DNA of 64,000 nt. Origin: Whitmania pigra. Its lineage: Eukaryota > Annelida > Clitellata > Hirudinida > Haemopidae. Below are positions 1-39,310 of this stretch, piece after piece (the stretch's first letter is position 1; the number at the start of each line of letters is the position of its first letter). The notes under the pieces are model-generated. The model ran no database searches and was not told where the DNA came from. It saw only the letters and a list, made by a program, of their open reading frames with translations. The position numbers and the translations under genes were made by a program. The stretch lies in the NCBI GenBank assembly GCA_021613335.1, contig JAJTWR010000314.1, positions 2,772,501 to 2,836,500 of the forward strand. Direction: 5' to 3'.

Positions 1-442
1 TTAATTAATTTATTTTAAAATAATTTACTACAAAATTGTTAAACCTCTTTTATAATTACTATTTATTATAATATTTTCAAAAGTAAGTCATTTAATTAAA
101 AGGCAAGTCGGCAATTGTCAAGTGAAATATTTTAGCAAAATAATTCAAAAAAATTCTGATTTTAAAAATTTAATTTATATTTTCTGAATCAGGGAGAATT
201 TTGATGAGAATAGTTTGTAATTAAAACTTTTAACAACTTATTCAAGGAATTTATTAAATTTTTTAACAAGTTATTCAAGAAATTCATTAAAACTTCTAAC
301 AACTTATTCAAGAAATTCATTAAATCTTCATTTCACACTTCGTAATCTCAAAGATTTAAAATTGAATAAAACCCTTCTTAATTACTTTAAAAGCTTATTT
401 TAAATTAAATAAAAATAAAAATAAATTTATTCATATTTTCAG
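1..442. other. AT-rich intron end, no gene seen
   Basis: This stretch is very AT-rich and has no convincing open frame. It ends in a 3' splice site (pyrimidine-rich, AG at 441-442) that leads into the first visible exon of the neuroligin-like gene, so it is probably the end of an intron. A short imperfect direct repeat, around 'ttcaaga/ggaattcattaaa', recurs at about 241, 272 and 307. Confidence 0.6.
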
Positions 443-11698
<11,256 letters not shown>

Positions 11699-14542
11699 GG
11701 CGCACAGAGCTTTTTCGAATTGTTTGCCTGACTCGAGTTTTTCATCGTCTGCTCTCGATTTGTAATTGTTTTTAATTGTATTTCTTTAATTTAAATTATA
11801 TTTATTTAATTGTATTTCTTTTTCAATTGAATTCCATATTTTTTATTTCAAAGTAATTACATTCAACGCCAGCTTCCTCGATTTTTTATTTGTAATTTTG
11901 TTGCTCCAACTTTAATGAACAACGTTTTGAGGCCAACAAATGTTTTTTATACAAATTTTTGCTCCATTTTTTAAACCTTTCATTTACTTCGGCTCGGTAA
12001 TGAAATAATTCATGAATTACATTATAATATTAAATTATAATATAGAATAATGTATCATTCACACATTCCTTTTATGACAAATTCATCTTTTTCTTTGGAC
12101 AATAAATCGTTCATTTCCCAGGGTATCATTCACTGGCGTTCATACATTGACTCAACAACGATCCACCCACCCCGGATGGGCCACCCGCACATCAATCCTT
12201 CCTTCTACCCACCCACCCGCAGATCAGTCCTTGCTTCCATCCACTCACCCAAACTTTCATCTACCCATCCTCATACCAATCCATTAATGTTTCGGCCCTT
12301 CCCTTGGTCTATTTCTTTAATCAGACATCGTAAAAGTTGTTGGAGTCAAAAGAATAGCAGATTGTTATTTTAAATTTTGTGTTTTTGAGTTAACTATTAA
12401 TTATTAACATTAATTATTATAATATTAATGATTTGCTCATGATGTCAGTTTTTATTTAAATTTTATTTATTTAAATTGTCATATATTTAATGCGTACTAA
12501 TAACAGTTATTATTATTATCATTATCATCATTGTATATTATTAATATAATTTCTATTTAGAATATTGTTACGGAAAGCTTATTTAATGACAAATGTCGGT
12601 GATAGACTGAAACCGTTTAAAAATAATTATCGTGTTTTTCATTAATAAATAATATTATTAATATTTTATTAATATTATAATATTAATATTTTCTTCCACG
12701 TTTCATATTGTTCGCAATGTTCGATTCTAGCACGTCAAGTTTGTGGTTTAAAAATATTTTAAATTTAAAAGGATTTTTGTCCATTATATATTTTTCACTA
12801 TTTACAGCTTTTCAAGGCTTTCCAATCCAAGGACATCCATTAAATTGAGGATTCGACTTGTGTCAACAAGATAAAAATAAATTGAACAAGCAGCATAAAT
12901 TTAAACAAAAAATCAGGAAAAATTTCCACTTTATTTTTAAATTTAAACGTTGTAATGGCTATCAGTTATCATCTTTGGCATCATAGTTGGTGGACACGGT
13001 GTTTATTAATAAGCCGTTAAATGTCCATTTTTCTCTCTCAAGAGTTTGCCTCGAAAATGTTCAATTAAACTCCCCGAAACGTCCAACATGTAACTGATGC
13101 TACTTCAATTAGCGCCCAATAAAAGCCATTTTCGACGCCTTCCTTCACGTTTTAAGCGGGAAATAAACGTCCCAGGACGAAGAATTACTTTTGGAGAAAA
13201 AAGCGGGAAAACATAAAACCAGGATTTCCTTTTAGGCTGAGGTTACGATTCTCTACGTCACCACTTTGAGAGAAACGCATAATTTGTAAACAAATCTCGG
13301 GATTATTTCTATCCTTTCATGAATTTCCTGATTTCCATTTCCGATGTTTTCCACTGCAATGATTAGCATCCAGTATCTCCATTGCATGAGTAGAGGTTGA
13401 ATTCGGGCGCACTCTTTGTAATAGCGAGTAAGTATTTGTACCTGAGATTAAATTATATTATATTCTCTTAAGTTCCCCCTTTCTATTTTACCGTTAGTTT
13501 ATTTTCATTTCCTAGAATGCTCGGAGAAATGTTTTTAAATTGAGATTTAAATGGTTTGGTTTAATAATAATGTTATTATAATTATTTACTACAAGCTATA
13601 GTGATTAAGTATTTAACTGAAGTCGTTTAGTTTACAACGAAACAATGTTTACAGCCATCTGGTGTGTAGAACAGGTCATTCGCTTGGTTTTCGCGACTTA
13701 AGATATAAAAATAATGTTATTCCTTAGAAACTGTTAAATTAATTTAATTTAATTTATTATTATAATGAATTCATAACTATTAAATTACATAACATTAAAT
13801 TCCAATATAATTCCATATCATTCCAATATAATTGTGCAAATGTACATCAGTTGAACTTTCACAAAAAAACTTTCTGCCAATTTCCACCATCAACTGCATT
13901 CAACAGATGCCGATGTCTTTCGAGACCGATGCACAATTTAAAGAAGAAAATGTAATTACAATTAAATATTAAATGTAATAACAATTAAATGTTAAATGTA
14001 ATAACAACTAAATATTAAATGTAATAACAATTATTTATGGTACAGATTTTATAGGTCAAAGTGTGGGTCATTAGTTTTACAACCCGATTAAATTTCTGTG
14101 CTAGATATAGCGTATTGAAGTTGAAATGATTATTTGGGATCTTGTGATTTAAAAAGCAAATATAAGTTATTTAATTTCAAAAATAAAAAATTATTTCGAT
14201 GCCTAAAATCAAGCGCTCATGAAATAACGTCAAATTGCTCCTCCCCGCAGCAGGTCAAATGTGTCTTAATGATCTCACAGAATTGGAATACCATGAAATA
14301 CATCAATATTTCTTGATTTTAATTTAATTTGCAACTAAAAATTTGTATTTATAATTACATGGTTTTGCATTTGTAGAAAAAATACTTTTGAACCGTTTCA
14401 AGGCAAGAATAATAATTCGACTGAAATATTACTTTTATCAAAAATTATTTCTTTTATTGTTGTTATTTTTGTTGTGCTGAATAACATTTGCAGCTCAAAA
14501 TAGCAAAGCACTTTCCAGCAAATGAATTTTGTTTCATTCCAG
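11699..14542. other. Intergenic AT-rich region, no gene seen
   Basis: This region lies between the stop of the neuroligin-like gene and the first supported exon of the next gene. An AATAAA signal is present near 12102. The one open frame of over 100 codons (12050-12373) is Pro/His/Ser-rich from degenerate ccatcc/cccacc repeats and shows no domain. I find no RNA gene. Confidence 0.6.
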
Positions 14543-16774
14543 GATGAAAAGATGAATTCCTGTTTCAAATTCTACCAGAGGAAAAAGTTGCCTTCTCATC
14601 TCATGGAAATGGATTTGAACACTACAGGTGATTCGCCGAACACTTTGAAATTGTTTAATGATAAAAACCAACTCACTTCTTAATTCTTCAACCAATCTTA
14701 ACTTGAAACTCAGACTATCACCTTAGATATAACTCTTTCATATAATCTTTCATATCATATAACTCTTTCAAATCGGTTTCAAATTATTTCACAAATAAAT
14801 TTTTTAACAAAAAAATGTCAAAAGACATGTTCATCAAGTCGTCCAAAACTCCTTAAAACCTCAGACAACACAGGAAGCAGATCACAGAAACCACTCCCAA
14901 AGTCATCCTTTCACTCGGCGCCCCAGGAAAGCAAAAACGGCTGCGGGGAGGAGCAATGGAATGAAATTATGGAAGAAATGCAAAAAGTCACAAAATCTCA
15001 AAACTCCAAAGAAGAAAAGTGCAAAGACTTCACAAGCTCAGAATTTTCCAAGAAACTGGATTCCGTAAGAAAATCCACTCGGAGCGATGATGATGATGAT
15101 GATGATGTTTGTGATGATCTCACTCAGCAATCTTTGGCAGAACTTTGCGATTGGCTGATCACAGGTGAGTGTGGCGTTACTGTTTGGAGAAAATTATCTT
15201 CAAAGTATGGAAATAAAAATATTCTTTACAGGATATCAACAAATTGCTGGAGAGGATGATATGGTGAGAACGATTTTGAAAAAAGAAATTCTCGAACTAA
15301 TGACGTATTTGATATGCTTGATTAGTAACATAGCACTACACACTATTTGATAAGATTTTAATAAATTTAAAATTAAAACCAAAAATCTCCATAATTAAAG
15401 TGTAAAAGTCAGAAAAAAGATGTTCTTCTGATTGAGATCCAGAAAAACCTGAAGCAACTGATGGTTTTGAGGAAACGTTTCAACGAAAGGAAGAAGTGCA
15501 GATCATTATCAGCGAGGAAACCCAAGAAAAATGATGAGCTGCCTGATTGCTCAACACCTCCAGACGATGAAAAGTTTCTCAAAGCATGTGAAAGTTACAA
15601 AAATGTCAACAATCCACGCAAAACCATGCAGGCGAGAAAAAGTGCGGATGCGGAATTAATAAAAAACTACAATGAGGCCATGAACAGTGAATGCAATCAA
15701 AAGCCAGAAGGAAACACTCCAAAATGCAACTCATTTGACAAATTAAAAGACAGTAAGAGAAACTTAAAAAACCTTAAAAATCTCAATAATTGTGATACAA
15801 ATTTTAAGGATTCATTTCCAAAGAGAAAACCTCCTGACAGAAATCAGTCCGACTTGGAATATTCTTCAGGTGGAGAATCGTACCTGCCTTGTTTCCAATC
15901 ATTCAAGAACCAAAAACCTCAGTTAAAGCGTGACTCTTCATCGTCTGCTAGAAAGGTCAGTAAGGACAGCAAATCCATTTGTGGAGAACCATTCAAGATG
16001 AACAGAACCTCCAAGAATTCGACCTGCAAAGCCTGCTTATCGGAATCGAGTGAAACTTGTGACATCATCAAGGACTGCAAAAAAATATTGAAAATGCCAA
16101 GCCAGTTGAAAGTTTGCGGCAAGTCTGAACCACCTATGGCGGCCAACAGACGCAATGATGGCAAACGCCGTCAGAATTGTGGTGGTAGCTTCAAAAGCGA
16201 CATCGACTGTCGCCAGCAGGGACTTCAATTCGATGAATGCGAGGGTGGGAATTTTCGGATTTTTATTATTATTATTTATTTTATTTATATTTGTGTTTTT
16301 TGTTAAGTTTCACTAATTCTATCCAGGCTTAATCAGATGTTCGTGACAATAAAATGAATTAATTTTCTCAAATTATGAAATCCCGCCAAAACAATAAGTT
16401 AATAATATTATTAATTACATTATATATTATATATGTAATATATTAAGTATAGAAATATTATATTCAATATCACTGTGAAAAGGCATGACTTCATTGCCGT
16501 TATATTTTATTTTAAAATCAACTTGACGAAATATTCAGTGAATATTTTTAATAGTTTAATTAATAAACATTTTTTACATGCATTAAAACAACTAATTAGT
16601 AATTATTTTAATAGTTTAATTAATAAACATTTTACATGCATTCAAACAACTAATTAGTTAATTAATTATTTTATTCCAGCTGCTTGGAAGCAAGCGAAAC
16701 GAGGCTTGAAAAAGAGGGATTCTTTTTACGACTGCCTTCAAAAAACAATAGAAAATCGAGAATCTAAAAAGTGA
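14543..16774 (+). CDS. Unrecognised Lys/Ser/Cys-rich protein, five exons
   Basis: The model has exons 14543-14627 (ATG at 14552), 14865-15164, 15232-15263, 15413-16244 and 16680-16774 (TGA). Every junction has GT-AG and a matching phase (1, 1, 0, 1), which strongly supports a real gene of about 444 residues. The protein is polar and probably disordered, with an acidic run of seven Asp from a GAT repeat in exon 2 and many Lys, Ser, Asn and scattered Cys. I recognise no domain. An upstream exon may exist, because 14543 begins after a good acceptor and the frame is open from there. The next gene downstream encodes a protein of the same odd composition. Function is unknown. Confidence 0.68.
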
Positions 16775-16968
16775 TTAGCAAAATATTTATAAATGATTTT
16801 AAATTATAATATATGATTTAGAACTAAAATATTTAAATTATAATATATGATTTAAAACTACAATATTTAAATTATTATATATGATTTAGAACTCCAACTA
16901 GAACTCTAAAATATTGCAGACCACCTAAAAGAAAAAACACAATCGAATCCCTGTGTTCAGTCATAAAC

Positions 16969-19900
16969 ATGAATTCCAATTCTTCCGTTAGAAACTTTGT
17001 CAACAACAACTCATCGGAACACAACAATTCCAGATTGAGCGACAACACTTTCAATTCTCTTGGACTGAAGCTGTATTCGGCAATCAAAGACAAGTTCAAT
17101 CAGTCTCTCAACATTTTCTCCCCATTCACCAGCTCTTTAAGAAGAGAGACTGACCAACCCGTCTGTACTTTGAACACTCAACTGCAAAACCACTTTAACG
17201 ACACCAACAATGCAGAGCAGCCGGTGCCAGCAAACTTTTCTTATCAACAACTCAACAACTCTAGCAACAATCACAAGGGTTGCCAACCAGTTCGTTCGAT
17301 TGCATCAAAACAGAGGATCTCAGAACCTCAGAATCCAAAGTTGGATGCAACGTTAAAATCAGACTGGAAAAGTAAAATTGAGTACTGGGATATCACCATT
17401 GCCGACGTTAAGGAATGCTCTGACTCCTCATCTGCAGAAGATGTTGCGAGCCACGAAAGTGAATCCTCCACGAACAAGCAACGTCCAGAGTCAGATAAAA
17501 ATGACGAAGAAAAGGGAATAGTCGACAGCAGCACTGTCACCAACAGAATGCGAGGTTTTTTCATGGGTGAACTACCTCTCCTTATGGCCGATATCAACAG
17601 ATCGGATATTCGACGTGCGGTCGATATGGATGCAGTCAAGATTATCGTTAACTCGAATGTGAACGCAGGTCAACGAGATGCATTTAACTTGATGGATATC
17701 TGCAAAATCAAACGACCCAAAAGCAAAACGAAACCTCGCTGGCAGCCAAACCAAAAGAAAATCATTAATTCGAACAGCATCAAGAACAGACCCCCTTGGA
17801 AGCCTATTAATACCAGCTTACCGCCAAAGAAACTCAAGCCCAGGCCTCTTCCTCCTCCTCTGCCACAAACCTGTCTCGTCATTCCAAACACATTCGTTCC
17901 AGTCCGAAACGACTCCGATATCGTAGAGTATCCCAACTACATAAGGGAAAACGACAAAAGCAACAACAATTGTTGTTACTGTTGCCAGCAAGATTGTTGC
18001 TGTCAGCAACTGGCATTGCAAATGCAATTGCAACAGCATTGTCGATATTTGGAAGATATGTTGGAAAGGAAGCAGGAAGAATTGAAAGCTGAGATGAGGC
18101 AAATGCATGAGAGTTCATCCTCAAAACGAGTCGATGACCCTTGTGCTAACATTTGCTCCAACAAGGAAGCCTCCGCGAACAACGATGACATCATAAGAAA
18201 CTGTCTCAACCAGTTGAAAAAGAACAGCACGTGTCCCGATTCTAACCAATCCAAAGCGAGAAATTCGGCCTTCAATGATCCTTGTGGAAACAACGGAAGA
18301 ACTTCACGGGCAAAGAATGAAAGTTGGTGGGTGGATGCGGAAAAGAAACAGAAAGCTCTTTGCCAATCGAGTTCCTCGTCTCGTGTTGGACCGGAACTTG
18401 AGGATTTCAAAAACGAAGTGCGTCCTGTGAGTCGTCACAGATCGTCAAAAATGTGTGATGATAATCAAAAGAAGGAACCCATCAATTCCAAGTATAAGGA
18501 ACTATTCAAAAAAATATCGTCGGCATCGAGCTGCGATAAAATTTGCAATGGAAACAAAAGAGTTTCAACAAAAAATGAAAAAGTTGAGAAAGTGGACGGA
18601 GGCACAAACCCACGACCGAAGGACAAATGCTGTCAAACAGCAGATTCCGGAAAGCAATTCAACAACACCGAATGTCAAACGAATTCGAATGGAAAAAAGA
18701 AACCATCTCATGAAGATGTTGTCAAAGAATGTCCATCCAAAGATGTTTCAATCCAATGCAAAACCAGTGTTAATGAACTGGATAAGACGAAACTGGATTC
18801 GGATTCTTGTGAAATGGCTTTCATAAAATGCATGAGACAAGCCAAAGAGGCATTAGCAGAACAAGGACCCAATATCGATATACTCGAACGACGAAATCGA
18901 ACCGCCTCGAATGCTTTTGATAAAATCAAATGCGAAACGCCAGCTGCCAGAAACAGCCAAGATCAGCCTTCCATACCACCAATCCAAGCCCAACGCAACT
19001 TAATGAAAGTAATGAACCTTAATGCCGAGGATTTGGCCTCCAAGCTTAGAGATGTTCAAACCATCATCAACGCGTTCAGAGAAAAGTGTGACAAGTCTAA
19101 GAAAGGTTTTAAAGATCTTAAAACCATCTGCAAGCAGTGGCAGGGCTCTACCTTGCAGCCCAAAGAAGACTCTCTGGACTGCGAGTTTTTAAACAATTTA
19201 CAAACAAATAAAAATGTACGTACAAAATCATCAAAGCCTAGCGACTGTAGAATTAGCAATGCAATTAGCACGAAAGACAGAGATTGCATCATTCCAAAGA
19301 CAAAAAAGAAGTCATCGACAACAGACAGTTACCTCGCCGAAAAATGCCAAAAGGTTTCTAAAGAGAAGAAAAGACCCTCCTGGGGAAAGGACAACAGTGC
19401 CTCAACAAAATCAGATGAACTCGTTCATCGTTGGATAGAAAGATGTTTGAAGCAAAAAAGGTCGAAGAGTGATAATCTAAAATCAGCCTGCGAAGTGGAC
19501 GGAAGGCAATCCAAGGCTGCGGACAAGCGATCCTCTGCGAGAGACGACCAGACAGCATCCTGTGACGATGCAACGTGGGAATGCCAATTGATGATGGACA
19601 AATCTCCGGAAAGCAACGCCTTGTTGAGTCCCACATCGAGAAAGGAACAATTACGAAACCAGATCATGGATGCCATAGAATGTTATTGTAGGGAGTATGG
19701 ATCCACGGTGCAAGGAAGGAATGGATGTGAATCTTCTCAGTCGCCACGTTCGAAAAAAAGAGAATTTTTCAAAGAACTGAAGATGAACTGCAAAGATAGA
19801 GACAGAAAGTCCAACCTTAAAGATAAGAGTCCAAAAGGTCGAGATAGGCAAAGAAAGGTCAAGTTATCTTTTGAGGACATTGTGCAAGCGAAGTGTCAGA

Positions 19901-20580
19901 GCAAACCTTCACGATACAAGCAAGCTCAACAAGATGCCATATCTGAGCAGAAGTCTTCTTTTTCCTCAAACATCTGTGACCAGACGCCTTCTTCAAGTTT
20001 CTCTGGACCATCTAAGAGTCATTCCCAGTTGTCCTGCCAACCTAACAGAAAAGAGAAAAAGGCCCGAGATTTACCTGCGGCTTGCAATTTCTCGAGCAAA
20101 AAAGGAAAGAAATACACGTTCTGTGAATCGTCAACTGAAGAATCGGAGAAGTTGAGCATGAGCAGCTCGGAGATTCAGAAGAAACTGTCCAACATTTGCC
20201 GTTTTTCGAGGAAAAACATCAACAGGAGTCACTCGAATCGGTCCTGTTCTGCTCGTTTCTCCGGGGTATCGGCGGGTGATTGGCCGCAGAAGTCTCCTAG
20301 CAGAAGTCGCAAGTCTTCCACGAGTAGACTGTCTTGCCCCACGAGTTCTCCGAGTTCTTGCCGGCCGAGTTTCTGCAGCGCCAGTTTAAAAGGAAACTCT
20401 TTTGCCTCCCCGAGGAGAAGAGCTGTCATGGAAAAGTCCTCGACATCTAGAGAGTCTCTTCTGTCCTGTCTTCAGGCAGTTCTTACCAAAAGACGCCTGG
20501 AAAAAGCCATAAAGGAGGAATGTCTCAAGTGGGACGTGAGGAGGAGTTGTCAGTTGGAGAAAATAGAAAAGTGTCTCTGA
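16969..20580 (+). CDS. Unrecognised 1203-aa Cys/Ser/Lys-rich protein, single exon
   Basis: One uninterrupted frame of 1203 codons starts at the first ATG (MNSNSSVRNF) and ends with TGA at 20580; AATAAA follows at 20657. The protein is mostly low in hydrophobic residues and looks disordered. Visible landmarks are a Pro-rich patch (about residues 275-300), a Cys cluster (CCYCCQQDCCCQQ, about residues 335-347) leading into a short predicted coiled coil (to about 380), and three spaced Cys-Gln-Thr-like motifs (CQT, CQT, QCKT near residues 555, 569 and 597). The tail is Ser/Arg-rich and the C-terminus is Lys/Glu-rich and helical. The frame stays open upstream to an acceptor-like AG at 16917-16918, so a 5' exon could add residues. 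I do not recognise the family; the preceding gene has similar composition and may be related. Confidence 0.85.
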   Translation: MNSNSSVRNFVNNNSSEHNNSRLSDNTFNSLGLKLYSAIKDKFNQSLNIFSPFTSSLRRETDQPVCTLNTQLQNHFNDTNNAEQPVPANFSYQQLNNSSNNHKGCQPVRSIASKQRISEPQNPKLDATLKSDWKSKIEYWDITIADVKECSDSSSAEDVASHESESSTNKQRPESDKNDEEKGIVDSSTVTNRMRGFFMGELPLLMADINRSDIRRAVDMDAVKIIVNSNVNAGQRDAFNLMDICKIKRPKSKTKPRWQPNQKKIINSNSIKNRPPWKPINTSLPPKKLKPRPLPPPLPQTCLVIPNTFVPVRNDSDIVEYPNYIRENDKSNNNCCYCCQQDCCCQQLALQMQLQQHCRYLEDMLERKQEELKAEMRQMHESSSSKRVDDPCANICSNKEASANNDDIIRNCLNQLKKNSTCPDSNQSKARNSAFNDPCGNNGRTSRAKNESWWVDAEKKQKALCQSSSSSRVGPELEDFKNEVRPVSRHRSSKMCDDNQKKEPINSKYKELFKKISSASSCDKICNGNKRVSTKNEKVEKVDGGTNPRPKDKCCQTADSGKQFNNTECQTNSNGKKKPSHEDVVKECPSKDVSIQCKTSVNELDKTKLDSDSCEMAFIKCMRQAKEALAEQGPNIDILERRNRTASNAFDKIKCETPAARNSQDQPSIPPIQAQRNLMKVMNLNAEDLASKLRDVQTIINAFREKCDKSKKGFKDLKTICKQWQGSTLQPKEDSLDCEFLNNLQTNKNVRTKSSKPSDCRISNAISTKDRDCIIPKTKKKSSTTDSYLAEKCQKVSKEKKRPSWGKDNSASTKSDELVHRWIERCLKQKRSKSDNLKSACEVDGRQSKAADKRSSARDDQTASCDDATWECQLMMDKSPESNALLSPTSRKEQLRNQIMDAIECYCREYGSTVQGRNGCESSQSPRSKKREFFKELKMNCKDRDRKSNLKDKSPKGRDRQRKVKLSFEDIVQAKCQSKPSRYKQAQQDAISEQKSSFSSNICDQTPSSSFSGPSKSHSQLSCQPNRKEKKARDLPAACNFSSKKGKKYTFCESSTEESEKLSMSSSEIQKKLSNICRFSRKNINRSHSNRSCSARFSGVSAGDWPQKSPSRSRKSSTSRLSCPTSSPSSCRPSFCSASLKGNSFASPRRRAVMEKSSTSRESLLSCLQAVLTKRRLEKAIKEECLKWDVRRSCQLEKIEKCL

Positions 20581-20656
20581 AAGCACGCACTGCCCCTTGT
20601 CTCCCTTGTGACACTTGTCTCGATTTCGTTTCAATGACTATTTAAAATTTAGTTCA

Positions 20657-20662
20657 AATAAA
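20657..20662 (+). terminator. Polyadenylation signal AATAAA
   Basis: A canonical AATAAA lies about 77 bp past the stop of the 1203-codon gene, followed by further A-rich copies. It is a likely 3' end signal, inferred from position. Confidence 0.6.
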
Positions 20663-25151
<4,489 letters not shown>

Positions 25152-25178
25152 ATGTTCAAGACGAAACGAGAAAAGAAA

Positions 25179-36645
<11,467 letters not shown>

Positions 36646-37806
36646 AATTTTATTTTTTTTTAATTTTGTGAATTAGTAAGTGAATTACAAGCAAGAAATA
36701 TTAAATGAGTTGTTTACATTATTTGGTTTATTAAAATCTTACGATTACATGCAAATGCAATGCCAGTTTTCAATTATATCTGCTTGTCGTTGAACAGGTT
36801 TGAAATAGAACACTGACTTAACAAGCTTCAAAGCCAATAGGAGAAACATTGATCTGTTTGTAATGTTTGATTTAATCTGTGTTTATTTAGATTAATTTTA
36901 AGCTTCCTCCTCATAACCGGTTTCTGTCCTTATTCCGCTTGATTGTCTAACATGGTTCTCTTGAGTTGGTGGGGCTTATTTCGATTTTCTCGTTCAAAAA
37001 ATTGAAATTTGAAACTTGAAATTCTTTCTTTGGGTGTGTGAGGTGCCCATTTTTCTCAACATTGTAAATAAACATGCATGTTTCTTGTTTACCTGCAATG
37101 GTTTTCGTGCTATAGACTTATTTTAAGTGACTTGACTTTTATTGTAGACATATTATAAATTATAATCCCAAATTACTAACGATGTGTGATCTGAGGCTCG
37201 ATATGTTAAAGGAATAGCTTGCGTTACAGCGAGGATGAGGTTAGCTTCTTTAGAAATTTTACTATTGACGATTTTCTTATGATTAAAATTTTAGCACAAA
37301 TGTTTTTCTGACTACAGACAAATAATATGTTTGTTTTGTGAGGTCTAATAAATTTTATCGTTTTCTCAAGCATTTTGTGTGATTTAACTGGGACCTATTT
37401 ATGTTTTCCCCATTCCTTGCTTTTATTCTTAATTATCTTCAGCAATAAATTTTATTTCTTCAGCTGGATTTGTGCATTATATTTCAATTACCTAATACAG
37501 TCGAGCAAGTTGCCCAATCAGCAAGGATTAAAAACAGGGAACTAAAAAATCAAACTAACAAAATATACTGTTATTATGTAATATTTCAAATATAAAAAAA
37601 ATCAATTACAATTCTAACTTCAAATTTGAAAATATTTTTTCTTTGTTTTCGTAGTTATTACTGTGATCGATAGATAAACAAACAACAAAATACTTGGACA
37701 ATAATCACGCCCGATCTTCTAAAAATTTCGAGATTAGTTCTTGGAATTTTTATTATTACATTACAATTTTAATAAAGCAAACATTTTGAGTATTTGAGGT
37801 CGAAGA
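36646..37806. other. Intergenic region after MTSS1, no gene seen
   Basis: AT-rich sequence with an AATAAA near 37067 that could end the MTSS1 transcript. I looked here for an exon encoding the missing WH2 motif of MTSS1 and found none. Confidence 0.55.
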
Positions 37807-39310
37807 ATGGACCCCTCCAAATTGACTGCCAGTTTGACAGAACTGGTTAAAAAGTTTGTCATATCATTTTGCGAAGTCAACGTCGGATATCACGATAGGT
37901 TGGACGTGTTTGGGAGCATACATGTCAGATCGGATGACAGCGATGTGGTTGCTTTTGTACTGAACGAACATTGTTACAAAAAACCATCTGAGGAATTAAG
38001 CGATGATGACGATGAAAACGAATCTGTTAGTAGATTTTTAATAAATAAGCGCTTCTTCTTTTTCATTAAACAAAAGGCTTTCATCTCTTTCTTGTTCTAT
38101 TTTGCAAGCTGTAATAACAACTAATAAGCACCTCCGAGTTGTAATATTAAGTCTTAATTGTTAATGAGCATTTGGCAGTAATAAGTTTCTGTTCAAACAG
38201 ATAGGAGTCAGTAAGTCAAAAGCACAGACAGACGATGCCCAACACGCCGGTCATTTTCCCATCAAAACAGAGTCACACTCGGGTTTTGACGAAGCCTATG
38301 AAAACCACGTGAAACAAGAAGCGAACCAGATCGACGACGAGAACGTCATCGACATTTACTCGGACGGGGAGGAAACCAACAAAGAGCCGCAAAACAACGG
38401 AGACGTCGATCAAAACTTCATCGACCATCTACTGGAAGTAAAAGTTGAGCAAAACTCGGAGCCCAACAACTGCGTCATCCCCAGAAGACCTCCAGGTCGC
38501 CCGAGACATTTCCCCCAAAACCCCACGAGAAACTTGCATCCGTCGACACAACCGAGGGATTCAGGGTACTACCAGGAGCAGGATGAATTCAAGAACCCTC
38601 AGATGGAGTTCCACAACAGCAACGGATTTGCGAGCGGCGATGTGGACTACGAACCGAGAACCAACGAAGTCGCCGGGGAAGAGTACAAGTCGAAGTTCAA
38701 CCTTCGGGGTCCTTTGCCAGGGCAAAGGAAAGGAAGGAAGAGGACTTCTACTTCTCTTAACTCTCTGGAAGGGAGTTACTTCCAGGTTGATTTCAAATGT
38801 TTTATTGGACTAATAATAACTATTATTATTGATGTTATTATTATTATTGTTATTATTTAATTATTAAAGTTTGTGACATCCAAAACTCAATCTGCAATTG
38901 TTTTAAGACTATGTCTTATTAGGTTTCAACTGTTTAACCTCAAAAATATTTCCTTGTAACAATAATTAAAATAATAGTTAATTGCACCAGAGGCACCTTT
39001 TACAAAAAAATGTTTAGAGTATTTTTAAACATTATTTATTTATTTGTTAATTCTGCTGATACATTTGAAATTGTTCTTTTACAAGTTCGAGTCGACTTAC
39101 ACGTGCACGGCCTGCGGATGTCGTTTCAAAAGCATGGACGGCCTGAAATGTCACGTCAACTCGAAGCACCTCCAGCAGAGGGTTTATTCCTGTCAGTTCT
39201 GCTCGCAAACATTCCTCACGAGGCAAGCTTCGTACTCGCACAGAATCAAGTTCCACAACTTCAGTCGACGGAAGCCGGCACCTTCGCTCGGAGAATTGGA
39301 CTTCAGTTGA
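37807..39310 (+). CDS. AT-hook and two-C2H2 zinc-finger protein, likely transcription regulator
   Basis: Three exons, all phase 0: 37807-38025, 38201-38785, 39086-39310 (stop), giving 342 residues. The N-terminal 73 residues form an ordered-looking domain of unknown type that ends in an acidic run. The middle is disordered and carries an AT-hook core (PPGRPR) and three SUMO-type sites (IKTE, VKQE, VKVE). The last exon holds two C2H2 fingers: CTACGCRFKSMDGLKCHVNS then KH, and a second beginning CQFCSQTFLTRQASYSHRIK. It should act in the nucleus as a DNA-binding regulator; SUMO sites of this kind often mark repressors. I cannot name an orthologue. Confidence 0.87.

Noticed and set aside
12050..12373. 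107-codon frame in intergenic DNA
   Set aside because: Degenerate ccatcc/cccacc repeats give a Pro/His/Ser-rich product without splice or domain support.
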